DNA from: Planctomycetota bacterium | Lineage (GTDB): Bacteria; Planctomycetota; PLA2 | Direction: 5' to 3' | NCBI GenBank assembly: GCA_021776735.1 | Contig: JAJFFH010000027.1 | Span: 496,001 to 560,000, forward strand | DNA length: 64,000 nucleotides | Shown here: piece after piece, positions 24,460 to 31,916 of the stretch | How positions within the stretch are numbered: the stretch's first letter is position 1 | Layout: each line of letters opens with the position of its first letter | Position numbers and translations under genes: made by a program | Notes under the pieces: model-generated | What the model saw: only the letters and a program-made list of their open reading frames with translations | Databases searched by the model: none | What the model was told of the DNA's origin: nothing

Positions 24460-25896
24460 ATGGCCGCAAAGCGTCCCTTTACCCCCCGTAGCGAAGACTT
24501 TCCCCGCTGGTATCAGGAGGTCGTTCAGGCCGCCGACTTGGCGGAAAACGCGCCGGTGCGGGGCTGCATGGTCATCAAGCCCCACGGATATGCGCTCTGG
24601 GAGAACATCCAAAGCCCCCTGGACCGACTCTTCAAGGAGACCGGCCACCAAAACGCGTACTTTCCGCTCCTGATCCCCCAGTCGTTTCTCGACAAGGAGG
24701 CTGACCACGTTGAGGGGTTCGCGCCCGAGGTCGCCGTGGTTACGCATGCCGGCGGCAAGAAGCTGGAGGAGCCCCTCGTCGTCCGGCCCACGTCCGAAAC
24801 GGTCATCGGGCACATGTTCGCGAAGTGGATTCAGAGCCATCGCGACCTGCCGCTGCTGATCAACCAGTGGGCCAACGTCCTTCGGTGGGAGATGCGGCCC
24901 CGCTTGTTTTTGCGGACTACGGAGTTCCTGTGGCAGGAAGGGCACACGGCCCACGCCAACGCCGAGGAGGCGGAGGAAGAGACGCTCCGCATGCTCGACA
25001 TCTACGCGCAGGTGGCGGAGGAATACCTCGCGATTCCCGTGCGGCGCGGGGTGAAGAGCCGCATCGAGACGTTCCCCGGAGCCGAGCGCACCTATTGCAT
25101 CGAGGGCCTGATGCAGGACGGCAAGGCGCTGCAGATGGGGACCTCGCACAACCTCGGCCAGAACTTCGCCGACGCGTTCGACATCCGGTTCCAGGACGCG
25201 GACGGTGAGCGCAAACTGTGCCACACGACGTCGTGGGGCGTTTCCACGCGGCTCGTCGGCGCGGTGGTCATGGCCCACGGCGACGACCGCGGGCTGATCC
25301 TGCCCCCCAGAATTGCGCCCATTCAGGTCGCCATCGTGCCGATTTTCCGCAAGGACGACGACAAAGCGGCCGTCCTCGGCAAGGCGGTGGAGCTGGCTGC
25401 CGCGCTCAAGGACGCGGGCATCCTGGTGCGACTCGACGACCGCGAGCAGATCAAGCCCGGCGCGAAGTTCTTCGAGTGGGAAAAAAAGGGCGTGCCCCTG
25501 CGGCTCGAACTCGGTCCTCGCGATCTCGAAGCCGGCCAAGCCGTCGCGGTTCGCCGCGACACGGGCGACAAGGCGCCCATCGCGTTCGAGGGTCTGGCGG
25601 ACACGATTCGCCGCGAACTCGACGACATCCAAAAGGGCCTGTTCGAGCGGGCGACCCGTTTTCGGGACGAACACACGCACCAGGCGTCGTCGTTCGACGA
25701 GTTCGTGCAACTCCTAGAGGGGCCGGGCGGCTTCGTCGAGGCGCTTTGCGACGGCACGGACGAGACCGAGAGGGCCATCAAGGAGAAGACGAAGGCCACG
25801 ATCCGCATCGTCCTGGAAGACGGCGATGATCTGGGTGCGTGCATCCTCACGGGCGCCACGGCGACCCGCCGCGCCCTGTTTGCCCGCGCCTATTGA
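24460..25896 (+). CDS. proS: prolyl-tRNA synthetase, archaeal/eukaryotic type
   Basis: Class II synthetase charging tRNA-Pro; 478 residues, the short form without the editing insertion of the E. coli type. Motifs: PVRGCMVIKPHGYALWENIQ near the N-terminus, VVRPTSETVIGHMFAKWI, motif 2 in LRWEMRPRLFLRTTEFLWQEGHTAHA, GTSHNLGQNF, and motif 3 in STRLVGAVVMAHGDDRGLILPP. The anticodon-binding domain follows (APIQVAIVPIF onwards), then the C-terminal domain ending in Ala-Tyr, a conserved terminal Tyr in this type. Start ATG at 24460 with GAGG upstream; the longer open frame to 24391 has no support. Confidence 0.96.
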   Translation: MAAKRPFTPRSEDFPRWYQEVVQAADLAENAPVRGCMVIKPHGYALWENIQSPLDRLFKETGHQNAYFPLLIPQSFLDKEADHVEGFAPEVAVVTHAGGKKLEEPLVVRPTSETVIGHMFAKWIQSHRDLPLLINQWANVLRWEMRPRLFLRTTEFLWQEGHTAHANAEEAEEETLRMLDIYAQVAEEYLAIPVRRGVKSRIETFPGAERTYCIEGLMQDGKALQMGTSHNLGQNFADAFDIRFQDADGERKLCHTTSWGVSTRLVGAVVMAHGDDRGLILPPRIAPIQVAIVPIFRKDDDKAAVLGKAVELAAALKDAGILVRLDDREQIKPGAKFFEWEKKGVPLRLELGPRDLEAGQAVAVRRDTGDKAPIAFEGLADTIRRELDDIQKGLFERATRFRDEHTHQASSFDEFVQLLEGPGGFVEALCDGTDETERAIKEKTKATIRIVLEDGDDLGACILTGATATRRALFARAY

Positions 25897-25916
25897 TCCG
25901 CACCGGTCCAGCGAAA

Positions 25917-25928
25917 ATCGCCGTCCGT
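25917..25928 (-). repeat. dispersed repeat R3, core
   Basis: ATCGCCGTCCGT, the reverse of the core 12-mer, 21 bases past the proS stop and 25 bases before the sigma-factor -10 element. Confidence 0.8.
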
Positions 25929-25952
25929 CCGCTACCCGTCCGAAGTTTTTCC

Positions 25953-25958
25953 TAAGAT
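25953..25958 (+). promoter_or_regulatory. -10 element of a leaderless promoter
   Basis: TAAGAT, six bases, then the GTG at 25965 of the sigma-factor gene. Confidence 0.65.
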
Positions 25959-25964
25959 AGAGAC

Positions 25965-26549
25965 GTGGGCGATCGCGCTCTGGCCGAGATCTTGCAACTC
26001 GTCGCGTCGGGGGACGAAGCGGCTGCACGCGTGCTCACGGAGCGATACGAGGCGTCGCTGCGCGCCCAGATTCACCGGCGGATCGGTCACGATCTGCGTC
26101 CGCGGGTGGGGACGAGCGATATTTTCTCCGCGACGATGCTGGCGGTGTTTACCGAACTGCCGGCCTTTCAATACCGCGGGGAGGCCGCGTTCGTGGGCTG
26201 GATGCGGGCCATCGCCGAGCGCCAGATCCTGATGGCTGCGCGTTTTCACAGCGCCCGCAAACGCGACGTGCGGCGGGAACGGTTCGAGGGGACCTCGCCC
26301 GGCCACGTCGGCAACCGGACCTCGCCCAGCGAGGGGGCGGTCCGCGCCGAAATCACACAACTCATCCGCGAATCGGTCATCCATCTGCCGGCGCTCGAAC
26401 GCCGGGTCGTCGAACTGCACTCGTTCGAGGGGCTCTCTTTCGCCCGCGTCGCGAAAGAAATGGGGCTTTCCGGCCCCGCCCGTGCGCGCTACCTCTTCCA
26501 ACGCGCACTCAAGCTCCTGGGACGAATGCTGGACGACGACAGCGCATGA
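25965..26549 (+). CDS. RNA polymerase sigma factor, ECF type
   Basis: A 194-residue sigma-70-family factor. Region 2 is ARVLTERYEASLRAQIHRRIG through GTSDIFSATMLAVFTELPAFQYRGEAAFVGWMRAIAERQIL; region 4 is HLPALERRVVELHSFEGLSFARVAKEMGLSGPARARYLFQRALKLLG, a helix-turn-helix. The xxxRGEAAFVGWMRAIAERQI segment is typical of ECF factors of the planctomycete type. It overlaps the kinase gene by four bases, so sigma factor and kinase are co-translated; the kinase may regulate it. No anti-sigma gene is seen. GTG start fixed by the leaderless promoter. Confidence 0.9.
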   Translation: MGDRALAEILQLVASGDEAAARVLTERYEASLRAQIHRRIGHDLRPRVGTSDIFSATMLAVFTELPAFQYRGEAAFVGWMRAIAERQILMAARFHSARKRDVRRERFEGTSPGHVGNRTSPSEGAVRAEITQLIRESVIHLPALERRVVELHSFEGLSFARVAKEMGLSGPARARYLFQRALKLLGRMLDDDSA

Positions 26550-29500
26550 CCGAGGCCGGCGCCGCCGAATCACTCGTCGGTACCGCCTGCGGGCCGTATC
26601 GGATTCTCTCGCAACTCGGCGCGGGAGCGATGGGAACGGTCTACCTCGCCCAAATGGCCCCTGAACCCGCCACGGAGGACTCGGACGTACAGGATCCGGA
26701 GGAGCTGCTTGAAGAAGGGGGTGAGGGGGGCGGGGGCGACCGGCGGGTCGCGCTCAAGCTGCTGCATTCGCACCTGCTCAATCGCAAGGGTTTTTTCACG
26801 CGGTTTAGGCGAGAGGCGGAGGCGGGGCGGCAAGTTACGCATGAAAACGTCGTGCGCACGCTGGACTGCGACCTGCTCATGGTGAACGGGCGGCTCGCGT
26901 TTTTTTTGGTGATGGAGTATGCCGAGGGGCGGACCCTGCGGTCGCTCCAAGAAGAGCTGGGCCAGGTACCCGAGGGGCTCTTGCGCGAGATCGCGCTCCA
27001 GACCAGCGCCGGCCTCGCCGCGATTCATGCCGAGGGCATCGTGCATCGCGACGTCAAGCCCGAGAACGTTCTGCTCGCCGCGGACCAGCGGGTGCGCATC
27101 ATGGATCTCGGGGTCGCGAAGTTCGACGACACCTCGCTCACCGTGACGCTCGCCGGCAAGCTCGCGGGCTCGCTTCCGTACGTGGCGCCGGAGGCGATCC
27201 GCCACGAACGCGCCGGACCCGCGGCCGACCTGTACGCGCTCGGCGTGATGCTCTACGAACTCGCGACCGGCGCGAACCCGTTTCGTCGGCGTACGCCTGC
27301 GGGGGTTATGTACGCGCATCTGCACCACGAGGCGCCGCTAGCAGCTCCGTTGTCTCCGTTTTTGGGAGCGGTCGTGCAGACCCTGCTCGCGAAGTCGCCG
27401 GACGATCGCTTCCCTTCCGCGGCGGCGTTGCATCGCGTGCTCATCGAGGCCGAAAAATCAGGCTGGTGGCTCGAGCGGCGCGAGGACACCGGGGTGGCCA
27501 ACGCGCGCGGGCTGTCGATTCCCGTCCGACGCGCGACGCGTCTGTATGGCCGGGAAACCGAGCGCGCCGAACTCGGCACCGCGTGGGAGCGAGCGCGGCA
27601 AGGCGCGGGGGGACTTGTTCTCGTCGAGGGGGAGGCCGGAATCGGCAAGACGCGCCTGATCGACTCGTTCGCCCGCGACGCGGCGCGCGACGGCGCCGTG
27701 CTGCTCTATGGCGCCTATGCCCCCGTGGGTGGTCCGGATGCGCTCGCCGCCGCGATCGTGGATCACTTGGGCGAAGACCGTCTCGAGGAGGAACTCGGCT
27801 GGATCCTCGACGAGATCCACGCGCTGGTACCGGCCTTCGCGGCGCTTGTGCGCGGGCTGCCGCCGCCGCCGGGCGAAGCGCCACTGGATCACGGGGCGGT
27901 ACAAAAGGTGTGGTGCACGCTTTTGGAGGCGTGCGCCCGCGACCGTCCGCTGGTCTGGATCGTGGAGGATCTCCATTTCGCGGAAGCGGAGAGCCGCCGG
28001 GTCGTTTTGGCCATGGCGCGCAAGGCGCAGGCGCACCGTGTCCTGGTCGTCGCCACTACGCGGGCGGCTCTCGGTGCGTCGGAACTCGCCGAACTGGGCC
28101 GGCTCCCCCGGTTCGCCCGTCTGGAGCTTTCGCGCCTCGACGAGCACGACGTGATCGGCTTGCTCCACGACGCGTTCCGCAATCGCGATCTCGCGCAGCG
28201 CCTGGGACCGCGCATCGCCCGCAACTCGGACGGCGTGCCGTTTTTCGTGTGCGAGATGATCCGTGGGCTGTGCGAACGCAGATTCCTGTCGTGGTCCGAC
28301 GAGGGGCGCCTTGAGCAGGCCCGCGCGATCGACCGCATCGCGATTCCCGACGCGGTACGCGACCTGATCGAGGTGCGGCTGGTCGAGCTTACGCCGGAGG
28401 AGCGCACAATTCTCGACGCCGGCGCGGTACAGGGCTTTCTGTTTGAGCCTGACGTGATCGCGCAGGTTCTCGGCCTGCGGCGCGTGACGGTGCTTCAGGA
28501 TGTCGCGCGCATGGAACGACGCTTCGGTGTCGTGCGCGAAGAGGAGCGGCGGGTCCGTTTCGACCATCACCTGGTGCAGGAGGTTCTCTATAACGGCCTG
28601 TCGCCCAACCTGCGGGCGGAGTATCACGCGCTTGTCGCCGAGGCGCTGGATGAAGAGCACGAACCCGCCGCCGTCGTGCGCCACCACCTTCTCGGGCGGC
28701 ACCCGCAACGGGCGGCGAGCCTGATCGTCTCCGCCCTGGCCCAACTCGCCGGGCGGCATCAACATGAGCAACTCATCGAAACCGCCGAGTTGGCGCTTTC
28801 CGCCGAGCCGCCGTTCGACGAGCGGACCGGGATCGAGATCCGCCGGCGCCTTGCTGTCACGCTGACGGTCCTGGGACGCTGGCGCGACGCAGCCGCCCTG
28901 TTCGAGGAATGCCTGCTCGCAGCGGAGGGCCTCGGGGACGACGCGCTCCGGCTGCGCGCCCTGGTCGATCTCGGGGCCCAGCACGCGATGCGTCAACAGC
29001 ACGGACCGGGCGCCCGTCGGTTGGCGGAAGCGCTGTTCCTCGCCCGGCGTCGCGATGACGCCCCGGCCCTGGCCCGCGCCCTGACTTCGCTCGGCATGAT
29101 TCGGGCCACACAGGGCCGCACCGACCGGGCCCTGCGTTGTCACGAGCGCGCGTTGGAGCTGGCGCGGCAGCGAAACGAGCGCCGTCTCGAGGGCATCAGC
29201 CTGGTCAACATCGCGAACCACCGGCTTGCCCTGGGGCGTCCCAGCCTGGCCCAGGCGGCGGCGGAGGAGGCGATCGAGGCACTGCATGGCCACCAGGCGG
29301 CGGAAATCGCCGCCCGCGCAAACTTGATCGCGTGTCATCGCTATCGCGGCGAGATTCGCCGCGCGCGCTCGCTCGCGGAGGACGCGCTCCAGAGCGCGTG
29401 CGCTCTCGGCTTTCGGCACGGCGAGGCTGTCCTGACCCTGGAGCGGGCGGGATGCGCCCGGCTGAGGGGCCGCCGCGATGCGGCCGGTCGTCTCTATGAC

Positions 29501-30262
29501 CGTGTACTGCGGATCGCGCACGAGACCCGCGATCGGCCTCTGGAAGCCCGGGCGCGCGCCGAGCGGGGCGAGTGGCTTTGGGAAACGGGCCGTGCTGCCG
29601 ACGCGCTCAAGGATCTGGCGTGGGCGGCGCGGCGCCGGGCGCGGCTCGGCGATGCGCGAGGCGCGGGTGAAACCTGGGTCCGCTGGCGGCTGGGCCGCGC
29701 CGAGATTGGGGACCTCGCGGGTGCGGAAGAGCATGTCCATTCGTCGCGCGCATTCTTGGTGCAGCCTGCCTACGACGCCGCCCTTGGCCGTCTGATGGAG
29801 CTGCAGGGGCGGCTCGACGAGGCGCGGGCCCGATATTCCGCTGCGGTCGAACGGTGGGATGAACGGGCTTGCACCGTACCGTTGCTCGGTGCGCTCGTGC
29901 GGCTCGCGGAAGTGGAGTTGCTGCGCGGCCGCGAATCCGAGGCTCGGATGACCGTGGACCGGTCGCGCGAGGTCATGGAGTCGCATGACGTTCGCCTGTA
30001 TCGCGGCCACGTCCACGCGCTTGGGGCCTGTGTGGGCTCGGATCCTGCCGCTGCCATCGACGGGGTTGCGGCGTCCGAACCCTGGATGACCGCCGGGGAG
30101 CGCGTCGACGCTTTTTCGGCGCTCCTGCGGGCGACCGGCGATTCCGCGTTCCGCCGCGAGGTACGTGCTGGGCTCGAGTCCTGGATGCGCCGGATCCCGC
30201 CCGATTGGCGAGCGGCGTTTGCGGTGCTGCCGCGATCGGCCGCGATCCTGTCCCACCCTTGA
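26546..30262 (+). CDS. Ser/Thr protein kinase with AAA ATPase and TPR domains
   Basis: A 1238-residue protein in three parts. (1) Kinase, ~10-300: LGAGAMGTVYLAQ glycine loop, an acidic insert (~35-65) before VALKLLH, catalytic HRDVKPEN (~167), DLG in place of DFG, and YVAPEAI. (2) A PknK/AfsR-like AAA domain from ~340: VEGEAGIGKTR Walker A (~360) and LVWIVEDLHFAE Walker B. (3) A long helical C-terminal region of TPR-like repeats (~800-1180; RALTSLGMIRATQGRTDRALRCHERALELAR is one). It is probably a cytosolic signal-integrating kinase; the upstream overlapping sigma factor is the obvious candidate target. No transmembrane helix seen. Confidence 0.9.
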   Translation: MTEAGAAESLVGTACGPYRILSQLGAGAMGTVYLAQMAPEPATEDSDVQDPEELLEEGGEGGGGDRRVALKLLHSHLLNRKGFFTRFRREAEAGRQVTHENVVRTLDCDLLMVNGRLAFFLVMEYAEGRTLRSLQEELGQVPEGLLREIALQTSAGLAAIHAEGIVHRDVKPENVLLAADQRVRIMDLGVAKFDDTSLTVTLAGKLAGSLPYVAPEAIRHERAGPAADLYALGVMLYELATGANPFRRRTPAGVMYAHLHHEAPLAAPLSPFLGAVVQTLLAKSPDDRFPSAAALHRVLIEAEKSGWWLERREDTGVANARGLSIPVRRATRLYGRETERAELGTAWERARQGAGGLVLVEGEAGIGKTRLIDSFARDAARDGAVLLYGAYAPVGGPDALAAAIVDHLGEDRLEEELGWILDEIHALVPAFAALVRGLPPPPGEAPLDHGAVQKVWCTLLEACARDRPLVWIVEDLHFAEAESRRVVLAMARKAQAHRVLVVATTRAALGASELAELGRLPRFARLELSRLDEHDVIGLLHDAFRNRDLAQRLGPRIARNSDGVPFFVCEMIRGLCERRFLSWSDEGRLEQARAIDRIAIPDAVRDLIEVRLVELTPEERTILDAGAVQGFLFEPDVIAQVLGLRRVTVLQDVARMERRFGVVREEERRVRFDHHLVQEVLYNGLSPNLRAEYHALVAEALDEEHEPAAVVRHHLLGRHPQRAASLIVSALAQLAGRHQHEQLIETAELALSAEPPFDERTGIEIRRRLAVTLTVLGRWRDAAALFEECLLAAEGLGDDALRLRALVDLGAQHAMRQQHGPGARRLAEALFLARRRDDAPALARALTSLGMIRATQGRTDRALRCHERALELARQRNERRLEGISLVNIANHRLALGRPSLAQAAAEEAIEALHGHQAAEIAARANLIACHRYRGEIRRARSLAEDALQSACALGFRHGEAVLTLERAGCARLRGRRDAAGRLYDRVLRIAHETRDRPLEARARAERGEWLWETGRAADALKDLAWAARRRARLGDARGAGETWVRWRLGRAEIGDLAGAEEHVHSSRAFLVQPAYDAALGRLMELQGRLDEARARYSAAVERWDERACTVPLLGALVRLAEVELLRGRESEARMTVDRSREVMESHDVRLYRGHVHALGACVGSDPAAAIDGVAASEPWMTAGERVDAFSALLRATGDSAFRREVRAGLESWMRRIPPDWRAAFAVLPRSAAILSHP

Positions 30263-30333
30263 AGTCGAATTCGACCTAGCAGATCGCCGTGGACGACGTA
30301 TGATCCTGTATCTGGCAGATCAACGAGGAAAGC

Positions 30334-30370
30334 CCCCCAACATGTTGTGCCAATATTGTGTATTGGGGGG
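30334..30370. other. hairpin between the kinase gene and the next gene
   Basis: CCCCCCAA (30334-30341) pairs with TTGGGGGG (30363-30370) around a 21-base AT-rich loop that itself contains CCAATA/TATTGG. No T-run follows, so it is either a weak terminator or a leader structure of the downstream gene. Confidence 0.55.
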
Positions 30371-30424
30371 CGGCCGGCGCGGGAACGGGCGTCCCGAGAG
30401 ATACCCAGAAAGATAGGTGACACA

Positions 30425-31498
30425 GTGAATCGGAGAACAGTGGAGCCGAGGAATCGAAGAACAGTGGAGCCGAGCAGCAGCAAGGACTCTGTCGTTTCGC
30501 GTCTGTTCGGTTTCGGGCGCAAGCGGCCCGTGTCGGATCCGGCCGAAGTTCCGACCGAAGGTCAGGCCGAACCGACACCGGAAGCTGAGCAATCGAGCCT
30601 TGGCGGCGATGGTCAGCCCTTGCATGACGAGACCGGGTTTGCCCGGACGAGCGATCCGAAGTCATCAGAGTCTCTTGAATCGGGGCCTCTTGAATCGGGG
30701 TCCGTCCAGTCAGGCACGGGCGACGCCGACATCGATGCCCCGCACGTCACGATTCCCGAGCAGGTGATCCGCATCCGGACGACGCCGATGCGGAAGAAGG
30801 AAGACATCGTCGATGTCATCGGCGACAGCTTCAAGGAGCTCACGTCGATGCTGGGCAGCGTCAGCGACCGGCTCGACCGGCAGGACGGACGTTCGGCGGA
30901 TCTGTCGGAACAGCTCACGGAGCTTCCGGAGTATCTGCGCACGTTGCCCCGGCTTCATCAGGAACAAAACGAGGCCCTCCGGGATCAGGGCGTTGCGATG
31001 CGCGATCTCGGAGTGCGGGTCGCGGAGGGTGCCGAGAAAATCTCCGGCGCGCTACAGCGCGTGCCCGAGGCGCAGGAACAGCAGGCCCGGGCCATCTCGT
31101 CCCTGGGAGACCGCGTCGCCGAAGGCACCGAAGCGGTGCACGGGGTCGTGGACGCCGTCGCGAAGATTCCGGACGAAATCCGGGAGCGGGCGCATGCCCA
31201 CGAAGCCGCGATTCGCGACGCTTCCACGGCGCAGACCGATGCGATGCGCCAAGTCGCCGCGGCCCACCAAAACATGGCGAAGGCGGTTCATCAGGGGCAG
31301 CAACGTTCGCTCCAGGTGCTCCAGAGCGCCACGAAGCAGACGGTCGCGCACATCCAAAAGCAGGGCAACGCCCAGCAGGACCGGATGGAGACGGTGCTCG
31401 ACGCGTCGGTCCAAAACATGCGCCGCATGTTCGTGTTCGCCGCGGTCTTCATGGGTGTCACCGTCGCCACCGTGGTGGCGCTTATGCTGTTCCGGTAG
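30425..31498 (+). CDS. coiled-coil protein with C-terminal membrane anchor
   Basis: About 357 residues from the GTG at 30425 (AGGTG five bases upstream); an ATG at 30347 is possible but lies in the hairpin region. A low-complexity N-terminus contains the doubled hexapeptide RRTVEP and repeats of SGPLES type. It is followed by a long heptad-like helical region (DSFKELTSMLGSVSDRLDRQ, LGDRVAEGTEAVHGVVDAV, GQQRSLQVLQSATKQTVAHIQ) and a final helix MFVFAAVFMGVTVATVVALML. The pattern resembles a signal-transducing or scaffold coiled coil, like chemoreceptor cytoplasmic domains but inverted. It follows the kinase gene; a functional link is inference. No family recognised. Confidence 0.75.
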   Translation: MNRRTVEPRNRRTVEPSSSKDSVVSRLFGFGRKRPVSDPAEVPTEGQAEPTPEAEQSSLGGDGQPLHDETGFARTSDPKSSESLESGPLESGSVQSGTGDADIDAPHVTIPEQVIRIRTTPMRKKEDIVDVIGDSFKELTSMLGSVSDRLDRQDGRSADLSEQLTELPEYLRTLPRLHQEQNEALRDQGVAMRDLGVRVAEGAEKISGALQRVPEAQEQQARAISSLGDRVAEGTEAVHGVVDAVAKIPDEIRERAHAHEAAIRDASTAQTDAMRQVAAAHQNMAKAVHQGQQRSLQVLQSATKQTVAHIQKQGNAQQDRMETVLDASVQNMRRMFVFAAVFMGVTVATVVALMLFR

Positions 31499-31603
31499 AA
31501 TCATGCAGCAAGGCTGCGGAGCGATCCGCAGACCGGAATTCGCAGACTGGCCTGCCGCAGACGCAGACCAGCCTGACAACTAAACAAATGAGATCGAGCG
31601 GGA

Positions 31604-31833
31604 CGGATCGGCCGTTCCGCGACCCACGGGCCCCGAACAACCGGAAACGGAACGGGAACGGGAAGCGAGGTGCGAAACCTCCACGGGGCCGCCGCTGTGA
31701 TCGACGAAGGTCCGCAAACGCCACTGGGGCTGTCCGCTAGGACGGCGCCGGGAAGGTGCGGGCCGCCGGGCTACTCGTGCGACGTATGGCCGTGCGAGGT
31801 ATGACCGGCGTCGTAAGTCAGAAGACCGGCCCG
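31604..31833 (+). ncRNA. cobalamin riboswitch
   Basis: The leader of the next gene matches the long cobalamin riboswitch piece by piece. GGCCG (31610-31614) closes with CGGCC (31827-31831). Then come AACGGGAAGCGAGGTGCGAA (the GGGAA...GGTG core), CCGCCGCTGTGA (31689-31700), GCCACTGGGGC and CCGGGAAGGTGCGG (31748-31761), and the B12 box AGTCAGAAGACCGGCC (31816-31831; one change from AGTCAGGAGACC). Ends ~84 bases before the ATG; the intervening GC-rich inverted repeats are the likely expression platform. No search was run; the call rests on motif order and spacing. Confidence 0.85.
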
Positions 31834-31916
31834 AGGGTGAAACCGGGAATCCGGGCTGCGGCCCGGGCCCGCGCGCTCGAGCCAGCGCGGTGGGTTTCGC
31901 AATACGGAGGTGCGCG

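Noticed and set aside
27441..30256. Large minus-strand open frames opposite the kinase gene
   Set aside because: GC-rich antisense frames; no domain or signal, while the plus strand has kinase, AAA and TPR motifs.
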